Shown here: piece after piece, positions 15,257 through 22,449 of the stretch
Numbering within the stretch: the first letter of the stretch is position 1
How the letters are laid out: every line of letters begins with the position of its first letter
Assembly: GCA_025965915.1 (NCBI GenBank)
Contig: JAOPWA010000527.1
Coordinates: 1 to 38,003, forward strand
Source of the DNA: Dactylosporangium sp.
GTDB taxonomy: Bacteria; Actinomycetota; Actinomycetes; Mycobacteriales; Micromonosporaceae
Direction: 5' to 3'
DNA length: 38,003 nucleotides
The notes under the pieces: generated by a model
What the model was told of the DNA's origin: nothing
What the model saw: the letters and a program-made list of their open reading frames with translations, nothing else
Database searches by the model: none
Translations under genes and position numbers: made by a program

Positions 15257-17593
15257 ATGGCGGCCGGTGACGAGATCAGGCGCATCGGCGCCGCCGCATT
15301 CCTGCCCGCCTCCGTCGTGTTCGCCGTCGCCGCCACGGCCTGGTTCGCGCTCAACCAGCAAGGACCGTACGGCCCGCCCGCTCTGGGGTGGGTCGGCCCG
15401 CCGGCGACCCTGGCGCTGGCAGCGATGGCGCTGCGCCGTAGCGCGGTGTCACCCCGGCTGCCGGCCGCCGCCCGGCGATTCTGGAACCAGCTCACGGTGG
15501 CGGCCACAGTGGCGGCCGTGGGTACGGTCGTCCAGGCCGCCTATGCCGTTACCGGTCCCGTCTCGGACGCGACCAGGGTGTCGCCACTGGCCAGGTTCTG
15601 TTTCGTCGGCGCGGTGCTGTACGCCCTGTGGGCCGTGCTGCGGGTGCCGGCCGCGGCGCGGGCCCGCGGCGAATGGGTACGAATGTCGCTGGACTGCTCG
15701 ACCGTGGTGCTCGGTGCGGCCATCTTCATGTGGTACGTGGGCGTCGGGCCGCTGTTGGCCGGCTCCGGTCGGAATGTCGCCTGGGTATCCCTGGCCGTCG
15801 GCGTCATCTGCCTCGTCGGCGTGGCGGCGGTCTGCAAGGTCGTACTGGTCGGGGGTGGGCCGGTGGACGTGGGCGCGCTGCGCCTGCTCGGCGTCGGCCT
15901 GTTCGTCGGCGGCGTCAGCGCCGGCACCGCGACCCTGATCGCGAGTCAACCGCACCTCGTGCCCGGCCAGATCTCGGTGCCCTACATCTCGGTGCTCATC
16001 GTCCTCGCCGCGGAGCGCCAGCAGCGGGCGTTGACCGCCGACCGGCCGGCGAACCGCCCCCGGTTCTCGCCCAGGGTCAGCCCCCTGCCGTACGCGGCCG
16101 TCGCCGCCACCGACGTGCTACTGGTCCTGGCGATGACGGGCCGCGTCGACGACCGTCGGTACGTGGTCGTCGGCGGCGTCATCACCATCACAGCCCTCGT
16201 CGTCGTCCGCCAACTGGTCGCGTTCTCCGACAACGCCCGGCTGGTGGACCGGCTGCGGCAGCAGGAGGATCGGCTGCGTCACCAGGCCTCCCACGACGCG
16301 CTCACCCGGCTGGCCAACCGGGCGTACTTCGCCGAGCGCGTCGAGGCCGCGCTCAGCGCTGGGACCGGGTCGGGTGGTGACCTGACCGTGCTGCTCATTG
16401 ACCTCGACGACTTCAAGACCGTCAACGACACGCTGGGGCACAGCGTCGGTGACCGGCTGCTGGCGGTCGTCGCCGAGCGGGTCCGCGGGTGCGTCCGTCC
16501 CGACGACACCGTGGCGCGTCTCGGCGGTGACGAGTTCGCGGTGCTGCTGTGGCAGGCGTGGCCGGCGACTGTCGACGCCGTCGCCGAGGGCATCCTCGCG
16601 AGCCTGCGTCAGCCGGTCGTCGTCGACAGCTACGAGCTGCTCGTACAGGCCAGCATCGGAGTTACCGGAGCGTGTCCGGGCGACGACCCCGAGGCGTTAC
16701 TGCGTAAGGCCGACATCGCGATGTATGCCGCCAAGGAGGGCGGTAAGGACAACTTCGCGCGTTACGTGCCTGGAATGGGCGCCAGCATCCTCGAGCACGC
16801 CCAACTCGGTGCGCAGCTACGCCAGGCGCTAGACGGCGGCCAACTGCGCCTGCTCTACCAACCGGTGGTCCGGCTCTCCGACGCCCGGATCATCGGCATG
16901 GAGGCGCTGGTGCGGTGGCGGCACCCCAGCCGCGGTGAGGTCTCACCCGCCGACTTCATCCCCACCGCGGAGCGGACCGGCCTCATCGTGCCCCTCGGCC
17001 GCTGGGTGCTGCGTGAGGCGTGCCGGCAGAAGGCAGCGTGGCGAGAGGCCTACGGCGACGACTCGCCGGCCACCGTCGGCGTCAACGTGTCCGGCCGGCA
17101 GTTGCAGGATCCGGGCTTCGCCGACGAGGTCGCCGACGCCGTCCACGAGGCCGGCCTGGAACCGCACAACCTCGTACTGGAGGTGACCGAGAACGCCGTC
17201 CTCACCGGCGGCCAGGCTTTCGACACGATGCACGCGCTGCGCGCCTTCGGGGTGCGCCTCGCGCTCGACGACTTCGGCACCGGCCAGTCGTCGCTCGGCC
17301 TCATCCGTACCTGCCCGGTGCACATTCTCAAGCTCGACAGGTCGTTCGTCATGGACTGCGGCACCGACCCTCGGGCGCAGCGGGCCGAGCAGCAGGTGGC
17401 GGTCGCGTCAGCGGTCCTCCACATGGCCGACGACCTCGGCCTCGACGCCGTGGCCGAGGGCATCGAAAACCAGGAGCAGGCCGACCGGATGTGCGCGCTG
17501 GGCTACCGGCTGGGCCAGGGCTACCACCTGGTCCGCCCGCTGCCCGCCGACGAGGTCGCCGGCTTGCTGGCCCTGGCGGTGGTCGCTCCGTGA
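15257..17593 (+). CDS. Membrane GGDEF-EAL protein (c-di-GMP synthase/phosphodiesterase)
   Basis: A 778-residue protein. The N-terminal 330 residues form about eight to ten hydrophobic helices, probably a membrane sensor. The GGDEF domain starts near HDALTRLANRAYF and has an intact GGDEF at 423-427, with an RxxD inhibitory site (RPDD) five residues before it. The EAL domain has E549 in GMEALVRWRHP, NVSGRQLQ, EVTENAVL and DDFGTG at 671-676, so its metal and catalytic residues look complete. Both activities are therefore possible; in hybrid proteins one often dominates and the other responds to GTP or c-di-GMP. The ATG at 15257 is chosen over TTG 15251. It is a single gene between a terminator and a convergent DUF4032 gene. 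A link to the glycan locus 6.7 kb away is only a thought. Confidence 0.92.
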   Translation: MAAGDEIRRIGAAAFLPASVVFAVAATAWFALNQQGPYGPPALGWVGPPATLALAAMALRRSAVSPRLPAAARRFWNQLTVAATVAAVGTVVQAAYAVTGPVSDATRVSPLARFCFVGAVLYALWAVLRVPAAARARGEWVRMSLDCSTVVLGAAIFMWYVGVGPLLAGSGRNVAWVSLAVGVICLVGVAAVCKVVLVGGGPVDVGALRLLGVGLFVGGVSAGTATLIASQPHLVPGQISVPYISVLIVLAAERQQRALTADRPANRPRFSPRVSPLPYAAVAATDVLLVLAMTGRVDDRRYVVVGGVITITALVVVRQLVAFSDNARLVDRLRQQEDRLRHQASHDALTRLANRAYFAERVEAALSAGTGSGGDLTVLLIDLDDFKTVNDTLGHSVGDRLLAVVAERVRGCVRPDDTVARLGGDEFAVLLWQAWPATVDAVAEGILASLRQPVVVDSYELLVQASIGVTGACPGDDPEALLRKADIAMYAAKEGGKDNFARYVPGMGASILEHAQLGAQLRQALDGGQLRLLYQPVVRLSDARIIGMEALVRWRHPSRGEVSPADFIPTAERTGLIVPLGRWVLREACRQKAAWREAYGDDSPATVGVNVSGRQLQDPGFADEVADAVHEAGLEPHNLVLEVTENAVLTGGQAFDTMHALRAFGVRLALDDFGTGQSSLGLIRTCPVHILKLDRSFVMDCGTDPRAQRAEQQVAVASAVLHMADDLGLDAVAEGIENQEQADRMCALGYRLGQGYHLVRPLPADEVAGLLALAVVAP

Positions 17594-17602
17594 TCGCTGG
17601 CG

Positions 17603-18802
17603 TCAGTCTTCGTCGACCACGGTGCCGAGCACGGAACTCTCGTCCGGCCGGTGCGGAAGTACCGTGCTCAGGTACGACGCCAGCGCGGTCTCCGTGCCCA
17701 CGTCACGCCCGGCAGTCTCCGACAGGTACCAGCGGTGATCGAGGAGCTGGTGGTACAGCTCGGGGGGTTCGAGCTTGCCGCGCAGCTCGGCTGGGATCGC
17801 GGTCACGACCGGCTCGAACGCCTCGGTCACCCAGCGGTGCGCGGCGATCTGTTCGTCGTGGGTGTCGAGGCGGTGTGCGGCGCGGAATGTGTCGAGGTCG
17901 TTGAGCAGCCGGCGGGCCTGGTTCTCCTCGGCGTCCAGGCCGGTCAGGCGCAACAGACGGCGGGTGTGGTGCCCGGCGTCGACAACCTTGGGCCGCACCA
18001 CGTACCGTTCGCCACCGTCCACGAGCGACACCGACAGCTCGGCCACGTCGAAGCCGAGCTCGTTGAGCCGACGCATCCGGTGCTCCAGCTCGTGCCGCGA
18101 GCCGCGCTCGACCACCTGCTCGTGGGTCAGCTCGTGCCACAGGCGCCCGTACCGGGTGACCACCTCCTCGCACACCACGTACGGGTCGATCGACGGGTGA
18201 AGGTGGCCGCCCGCCTCCAGGTCGAGCGTCTCCCCGAAGATGTTCACGCGGGCCAGTTCCAGGTCTTCGCCGCGCTGCCCGGGTGACAGCCGGGGATGCA
18301 GCACACCGGTCTCCGCGTCGACCAGATAGGCGGCGAAGGCACCCGCGTCCCGCCGGAAGAGGGTGTTGGACAGCGAGCAGTCACCCCAGAAGAAGCCGTG
18401 CAGGTGCAGGCGTACCAGCAGGACGGCCAGCGCGTCGAGCAACCGGTTGAGGGTGTCGGGCCGCAGCGTGCCGGAGAACAGCGCGCGGTACGGCAGTGAG
18501 AACCGCAGGTGCCTGGTGAGAAGCGCCGCGTCGAGGGGCTCCCCGTCTCCCGCCCTGCGATCGGCGACGACGCCGACCGCCTCCACCGACGGTGCGTCCA
18601 GCCGCTCCAGGGTGCGCAGCAGGTCGTACTCGCGTTCGGCCACCCGCTGGGGGATCTCCTTGACCGCGTACACCAGGTCATTGATGCGAACGAATCGCAC
18701 CACGTGGCGCGAGATGCCCTGCGGCAGCGTGACCAGCCGGTCCACCGGCCACTGTTCCAGCGGGACCTCCCACGGCAGGTCGAGCAGGGACGGGTCGGCC
18801 AT
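17603..18802 (-). CDS. DUF4032 kinase-like protein
   Basis: A 399-residue protein. The N-terminal two thirds resembles a lipopolysaccharide-kinase/protein-kinase fold: AVKEI with K49 in the position of the ATP-binding lysine, E57, the catalytic-loop equivalent WGDCSLSN (139-146, D141 and N146) and the metal-binding VDAETG (D162). The C-terminal part (about 190-399) is the DUF4032 region with WHELTHEQ and the conserved WYLSETAGRDVG near the end. The family is common in actinobacteria and uncharacterised; the conserved residues suggest phosphotransfer. ATG 18802 is used; GTG 18820 in frame is possible and neither has a strong ribosome-binding site. The stop lies 9 nt from the convergent GGDEF-EAL stop. 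Confidence 0.85.
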   Translation of the reverse strand: MADPSLLDLPWEVPLEQWPVDRLVTLPQGISRHVVRFVRINDLVYAVKEIPQRVAEREYDLLRTLERLDAPSVEAVGVVADRRAGDGEPLDAALLTRHLRFSLPYRALFSGTLRPDTLNRLLDALAVLLVRLHLHGFFWGDCSLSNTLFRRDAGAFAAYLVDAETGVLHPRLSPGQRGEDLELARVNIFGETLDLEAGGHLHPSIDPYVVCEEVVTRYGRLWHELTHEQVVERGSRHELEHRMRRLNELGFDVAELSVSLVDGGERYVVRPKVVDAGHHTRRLLRLTGLDAEENQARRLLNDLDTFRAAHRLDTHDEQIAAHRWVTEAFEPVVTAIPAELRGKLEPPELYHQLLDHRWYLSETAGRDVGTETALASYLSTVLPHRPDESSVLGTVVDED

Positions 18803-18959
18803 CACGGCGGTTACGCGCACGATTGAAGAGCATGCCGGGATGGGCCAGACTTTGGCGAGTCCGGTCGTGTCTTTCCTTCGTTGTGCGCCGGTTTAGAGCG
18901 TAGGGATGCCGGGAAGCTCCACGCCTCGCCGGACATCCCACCCGAGAAGCAGGTGAGCC

Positions 18960-19448
18960 ATGAAGCGGACCACTATGGGCGTCGTCGGGGCGGTGGCGGC
19001 CGGAGTTGTCGCCAACCGGATCCTGTCGGCGCGCCGACGCAACCTCTGGCCGATGGCCACCGTCGCCCAGGACCGCAGAAGACCGCGTTGGCACGTCGTC
19101 ACGATCAACCGCCCGCCGGAGGAGGTCGCACCCGGCGGCAGGCTTCCGGAACCGATCGCGAAGCTCGGCGACGAGGTGGAGGTCCAGGTCAACCGCGCGG
19201 TCGGAAACCGGGGCACCGCATTGGCGGCCCGGCTGCGCCGTGAGCCGACCGGTGTCATCGGCGCCGTCGAACGGGTCGCCGGCACCGACCCGCGTCAGAG
19301 GGTTCGGATCGCGCTGCGCGAGTCGAAGCAACTCCTCGAGACCGGAGAGATCCTTCAGCCCGAGAAGCCGGGCACGGTGAAACGTACGCTCACCGGCCTG
19401 CCGGTGGACTTCGCTGTCAGCCGGGCGCGTGGGGAGGGGCGGTTGTGA
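18960..19448 (+). CDS. Conserved small protein upstream of Zn-alcohol dehydrogenase
   Basis: A 162-residue protein with a hydrophobic N-terminal helix (about 6-20), then a soluble domain beginning at RWHVVTINRPPEEV. Strands such as DEVEVQVNRAVGNRGTALAARL and a final RVRIALRESKQLLETGEIL are reminiscent of the tail of SRPBCC/cyclase-like proteins; I would not assign a reaction. From memory, proteins of this length and pattern occur next to zinc alcohol dehydrogenases in actinobacteria. The start follows CAGGTGAG. The stop overlaps the next GTG start by 4 nt (GTGA), so the two are translated together and may act in the same pathway. Confidence 0.75.
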   Translation: MKRTTMGVVGAVAAGVVANRILSARRRNLWPMATVAQDRRRPRWHVVTINRPPEEVAPGGRLPEPIAKLGDEVEVQVNRAVGNRGTALAARLRREPTGVIGAVERVAGTDPRQRVRIALRESKQLLETGEILQPEKPGTVKRTLTGLPVDFAVSRARGEGRL

Positions 19449-20647
19449 AGGCACTCTGCTGGGAAGGCGTCAACGAGGTGGCGGTCGAGGAGGTTCCCGA
19501 TCCGCAGCTCCTCAACAAGCAGGACATGATCATCAAGGTGCGGCTGAGTTCGGTCTGCGGTTCGGACCTGCACCAGCTCAACGGGTACATCCCCACGATG
19601 CGCGCGGGCGACGTGATCGGCCACGAGTTCCTCGGCGAGGTCGTGGAGACCGGATCGGAGGTCCGCCGGCACAACGTCGGTGACCGGGTGGTCGTGTGCT
19701 CGATCATCGCGTGCGGCCGCTGCTGGTTCTGCGAGCAGGGGCTCTTCTCCAACTGCGACAACAGCAACACCAACCCCGGCATCCCGGAGATGATGTGGGG
19801 CCAGAGCCCCGCCGGCATCTTCGGGTACTCGCATGCCATGGGCGGCTTCCGGGGCAGCCACGCCGAGTACACCCGGGTGCCGTTCGCCGACTACACGGCC
19901 ATCACCGTGCCGGACGGGGTCGACGACATGACGGCCCTGTTCGCCTCCGACTCCGCGCCGACCGGCTGGATGGGCGCCGACATGGGCGAGGTCAAGCAGG
20001 GCGACGTGGTGGCCGTCTGGGGCGCGGGCGCGGTCGGCCAGATGGCCGCCCAGTCCGCGATGCTGAAGGGCGCCGAGCGGGTCATCGTCATCGACCGGTT
20101 CGACTACCGGCTGGACATGGCAGCCCACCACCTCGGCGTCGAGACCCTCAACTACGAGGAGACCGACATCGACGCCGAGCTACGCGAACGCAGCGACGGG
20201 CGCGGCCCGGACGTGTGCATCGAGGCGGTCGGGCTGGAGTCGCACACCCCTAACCCGGCGGTGTACCGCTGGGAACAGCTCAAGCAGCAGACCCGCATCC
20301 TGGAGACGGACCGGCCGCACTCACTGCGGCAGGCGGTGCTGTCCTGCCGCAAGGGAGGAATGGTCTACGTGCTGGGCGTCTTCGTCGGGCTGATCGACAA
20401 CTTCCCGATGGGCGCCCTGTTGAACAAGGGCCTGACGATGCGCGGGGCGCAGCAGCACGGCGAGCGCTACATCCCGATGCTGCTGGAGCGGATGGCGCGC
20501 GGCGAGTTCAAGACGGCCCACCTGGCGACGCACCCGATGCCGCTCAGCGAGGGTGCGCGCGGCTACGACCTGTTCAAGAACAAGAAGGACGGCTGCGTAC
20601 GGGCGGTGTTCCAGCCGAACGGCGACGGTCGGGTCACCACAAGGTGA
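19445..20647 (+). CDS. Zinc-dependent alcohol dehydrogenase (MDR superfamily)
   Basis: A 400-residue medium-chain dehydrogenase. The catalytic zinc site is visible at C38 (SSVCGSDLH), H60-E61 in GHEF, and the structural zinc site at C90, C93, C96 and C104 (CGRCWFCEQGLFSNC). The Rossmann segment VWGAGAVGQMAAQSA (about 190-204) binds NAD(P), with ViDRFDYR after it. At about 400 residues it is longer than classical ADH and fits the formaldehyde-dehydrogenase-like/threonine-dehydrogenase-like group that carries an extra loop between the domains. The substrate is not known. The GTG start overlaps the preceding small gene by 4 nt. The end overlaps the convergent iron-dehydrogenase gene by 14 nt, which leaves no space for a terminator. 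Confidence 0.9.
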   Translation: MKALCWEGVNEVAVEEVPDPQLLNKQDMIIKVRLSSVCGSDLHQLNGYIPTMRAGDVIGHEFLGEVVETGSEVRRHNVGDRVVVCSIIACGRCWFCEQGLFSNCDNSNTNPGIPEMMWGQSPAGIFGYSHAMGGFRGSHAEYTRVPFADYTAITVPDGVDDMTALFASDSAPTGWMGADMGEVKQGDVVAVWGAGAVGQMAAQSAMLKGAERVIVIDRFDYRLDMAAHHLGVETLNYEETDIDAELRERSDGRGPDVCIEAVGLESHTPNPAVYRWEQLKQQTRILETDRPHSLRQAVLSCRKGGMVYVLGVFVGLIDNFPMGALLNKGLTMRGAQQHGERYIPMLLERMARGEFKTAHLATHPMPLSEGARGYDLFKNKKDGCVRAVFQPNGDGRVTTR

Positions 20648-21914
20648 GCGAGCGCACGAAGATCGCGGCGATATCGTCCTCCGTCGCCGGCCGGGGCGCG
20701 GTCGCCAGCAGCCGCTGCTGCTTCATGGTGCCGGCGACCAGGCCGTCCACGTCGGACTCACGGTAGCCGACCGCGCCGATACCGTTCGGGATCCCGATGT
20801 CGCGCATCAGCGCGGTCAGCGCGGCCGGCAGCAGTTCAGCGGATTCGTCGGCCCGCTTGTCGGCCCGCACCCCGGGCGCGAGCAGTTCGGCGGCTTTCAC
20901 ATGGCGATCGGGGCACGCGGAGAACGTGAAGCGGAACGCCTCTGGCGCGGTGAGCGCGACGGCCATCCCGTGCGGCACCAGCGGCTCCCCGTCCGGGTAG
21001 CCCTCGGGGTGGTAGTCGCGTACGCCGCCGGCGATGGGGTACGCGTTGGCGTGTGGAATGTGCACGCCGGCGTTGCCGAAGCCCATGCCGGCGAACGTCG
21101 CGGCGAGCGCCATGTCGGTACGCGCCCGCACGTCGTCACCGTCGGCCACGGCGGCCCGCAACGATCGGGCGAGCAACTCGAGCGCCTTCTCCGACCACAT
21201 GTCGGCGACCGGATTCGCGCCGCAGTACGGCACCCGCTGCTCCGGCGTCTTGCGCTCGAAGGCCGTATAGGGCATCGCCGTGTAGCTCTCCAGCGCATGG
21301 CAGAGGATGTCCATGCCGCACGCGGCCGTGACGTTCGCCGGCTGGGTCATCGTGAGCAGCGGATCGACGACCGCGAGCGTGGGCCGCAGGCGGGCGTGGC
21401 TGATGCCGGTCTTCACCTTGAGGTCGAGAACGTCGAGGACGCAGATGGTGGTGCTCTCCGACCCGGTGCCGGTCGTGGTCGGAACGGCGACAAGCGGCTT
21501 GAGCGGCTGCGACGGAGCCCGTCCGCCGCCCACGGGTGCGTTGACGTAGTCCATCAACTCGCCCGGGTTCGTCGTGAGCAGGTTGACCGCCTTGGCCGTG
21601 TCGATGCTGGACCCGCCGCCGACGGCGACGAACGCGTCCCAGGGTCCCGTCGAGCGCGCCGATTCGATGGCGTACTCGAGCGAGGCGTCGGTCGGCTCCA
21701 CGTGGGCTTCGCTGAAGACGTGCGCCTCGATGCCGTACCCGCGGATGGCGTCGGCGACCCGCTGCGGTGAGCCGGTCGCCGCGACGCCGGCGTCGGTGAT
21801 GACGAGGACCCGGCCTACCCCGTACCGGCTGAGGTCGAAGCCGATCTCGTCGGCGGCGCCGGCGCCGAACTTGAGGTCCGGGGCGCCGTACGTGAACACG
21901 GTCTCCGCGGTCAT
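20634..21914 (-). CDS. Iron-containing alcohol dehydrogenase, hydroxyacid-oxoacid transhydrogenase-like
   Basis: A 426-residue group III alcohol dehydrogenase. It has GGGSSID (99-105) for the nucleotide, PTTTGTGSE (145-153) and metal ligands D202, H206 (MDILCHALES), H288 (GVHIPHAN) and H315 (VPHGMAVAL). The segment GMGFGNAGVHIPHANAYPIAG is close to what I recall for ADHFE1-type hydroxyacid-oxoacid transhydrogenases, which oxidise 4-hydroxybutyrate while reducing 2-oxoglutarate. ATG 21914 has GGAAGGAGAG just upstream and overlaps the thioesterase stop by ATGA. A longer upstream extension in this frame is only the shadow of the thioesterase gene. The cofactor and direction are inferred from the family. 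Confidence 0.88.
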   Translation of the reverse strand: MTAETVFTYGAPDLKFGAGAADEIGFDLSRYGVGRVLVITDAGVAATGSPQRVADAIRGYGIEAHVFSEAHVEPTDASLEYAIESARSTGPWDAFVAVGGGSSIDTAKAVNLLTTNPGELMDYVNAPVGGGRAPSQPLKPLVAVPTTTGTGSESTTICVLDVLDLKVKTGISHARLRPTLAVVDPLLTMTQPANVTAACGMDILCHALESYTAMPYTAFERKTPEQRVPYCGANPVADMWSEKALELLARSLRAAVADGDDVRARTDMALAATFAGMGFGNAGVHIPHANAYPIAGGVRDYHPEGYPDGEPLVPHGMAVALTAPEAFRFTFSACPDRHVKAAELLAPGVRADKRADESAELLPAALTALMRDIGIPNGIGAVGYRESDVDGLVAGTMKQQRLLATAPRPATEDDIAAIFVRSLTLW

Positions 21915-22363
21915 GACTCTCCTTCCAGTGCTCGTAGGGCCTTGCGGATCTCGTCCGGTACGGCGACCGGCCGGCGGGACTCCGCGTCGACGTACACGTG
22001 CACGAAGCGCCCGACGGCGGCTGGCTGCTCCGAGCGTTGTCCGAACAGTGCCAGCCGGTAGACGACGCTCGACGTGCCCAGCCGCTCCAACCCGATCCCC
22101 GCGGTCACCACCTCGGGGAAGCGCATTTCGGAGAAGTACCGGCAGGAGGTCTCGACCACGACCCCGATCGCCGGCAGTCGCCGGATGTCGGTGCCGGCAG
22201 CCTCGATGAGCCAGCCGTTGACCGCCGTGTCGAACATCAGATAGTGGACCACGTTGTTGACGTGACCGTAGACGTCGTCGTCCGACCACCGGGTGGGGAG
22301 GTCGCGTAAGACGGGGAAGTCCGCGCGGCGCAGTCGGCGCGGATCGCCGTCACCCTGATCCAT
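21911..22363 (-). CDS. Hotdog-fold acyl-CoA thioesterase (4HBT family)
   Basis: A 150-residue single-domain thioesterase of the YbgC/4-hydroxybenzoyl-CoA class. The active-site segment is TRWSDDDVYGHVNNVVHY (about 24-41), where the Asp and the GHVNN turn are the family hallmarks. Later it has YFSEMRFPEVVTAGI and a VYVDAESRRPVAVPDEI ending typical of this family. It should hydrolyse an acyl-CoA in the cytosol. It lies directly upstream of, and overlaps by 4 nt, the transhydrogenase-like gene, which suggests a shared route such as releasing a hydroxyacid from CoA and then oxidising it. Confidence 0.88.
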   Translation of the reverse strand: MDQGDGDPRRLRRADFPVLRDLPTRWSDDDVYGHVNNVVHYLMFDTAVNGWLIEAAGTDIRRLPAIGVVVETSCRYFSEMRFPEVVTAGIGLERLGTSSVVYRLALFGQRSEQPAAVGRFVHVYVDAESRRPVAVPDEIRKALRALEGES

Positions 22364-22380
22364 TCCCGCAGCTTAGATCG

Positions 22381-22438
22381 TTCATGATCAGGGAGAGTTT
22401 GCGGTGTCATGGCACCGCAAACTCTCCCTGATCATGAA
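22381..22438. terminator. Perfect 26-bp-stem hairpin upstream of the thioesterase gene
   Basis: Positions 22381-22406 are the exact reverse complement of 22413-22438, with the 6-nt loop TCATGG. The arms start with TTCATGATCAGGGAG and are less GC-rich than the surroundings. The hairpin sits 11 nt after the stop of the dNTPase gene (-) and 18 nt before the thioesterase start (-). Terminator function is plausible, but the stem is much longer than the others here and may be a dispersed palindromic element. Confidence 0.6.
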
Positions 22439-22449
22439 AAGGGGAGTGG

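Noticed and set aside
20553-21770. 405-residue plus-strand frame over the iron dehydrogenase gene
   Set aside because: Arg/Gly/His-rich shadow; the minus strand carries the metal ligands and nucleotide motif.
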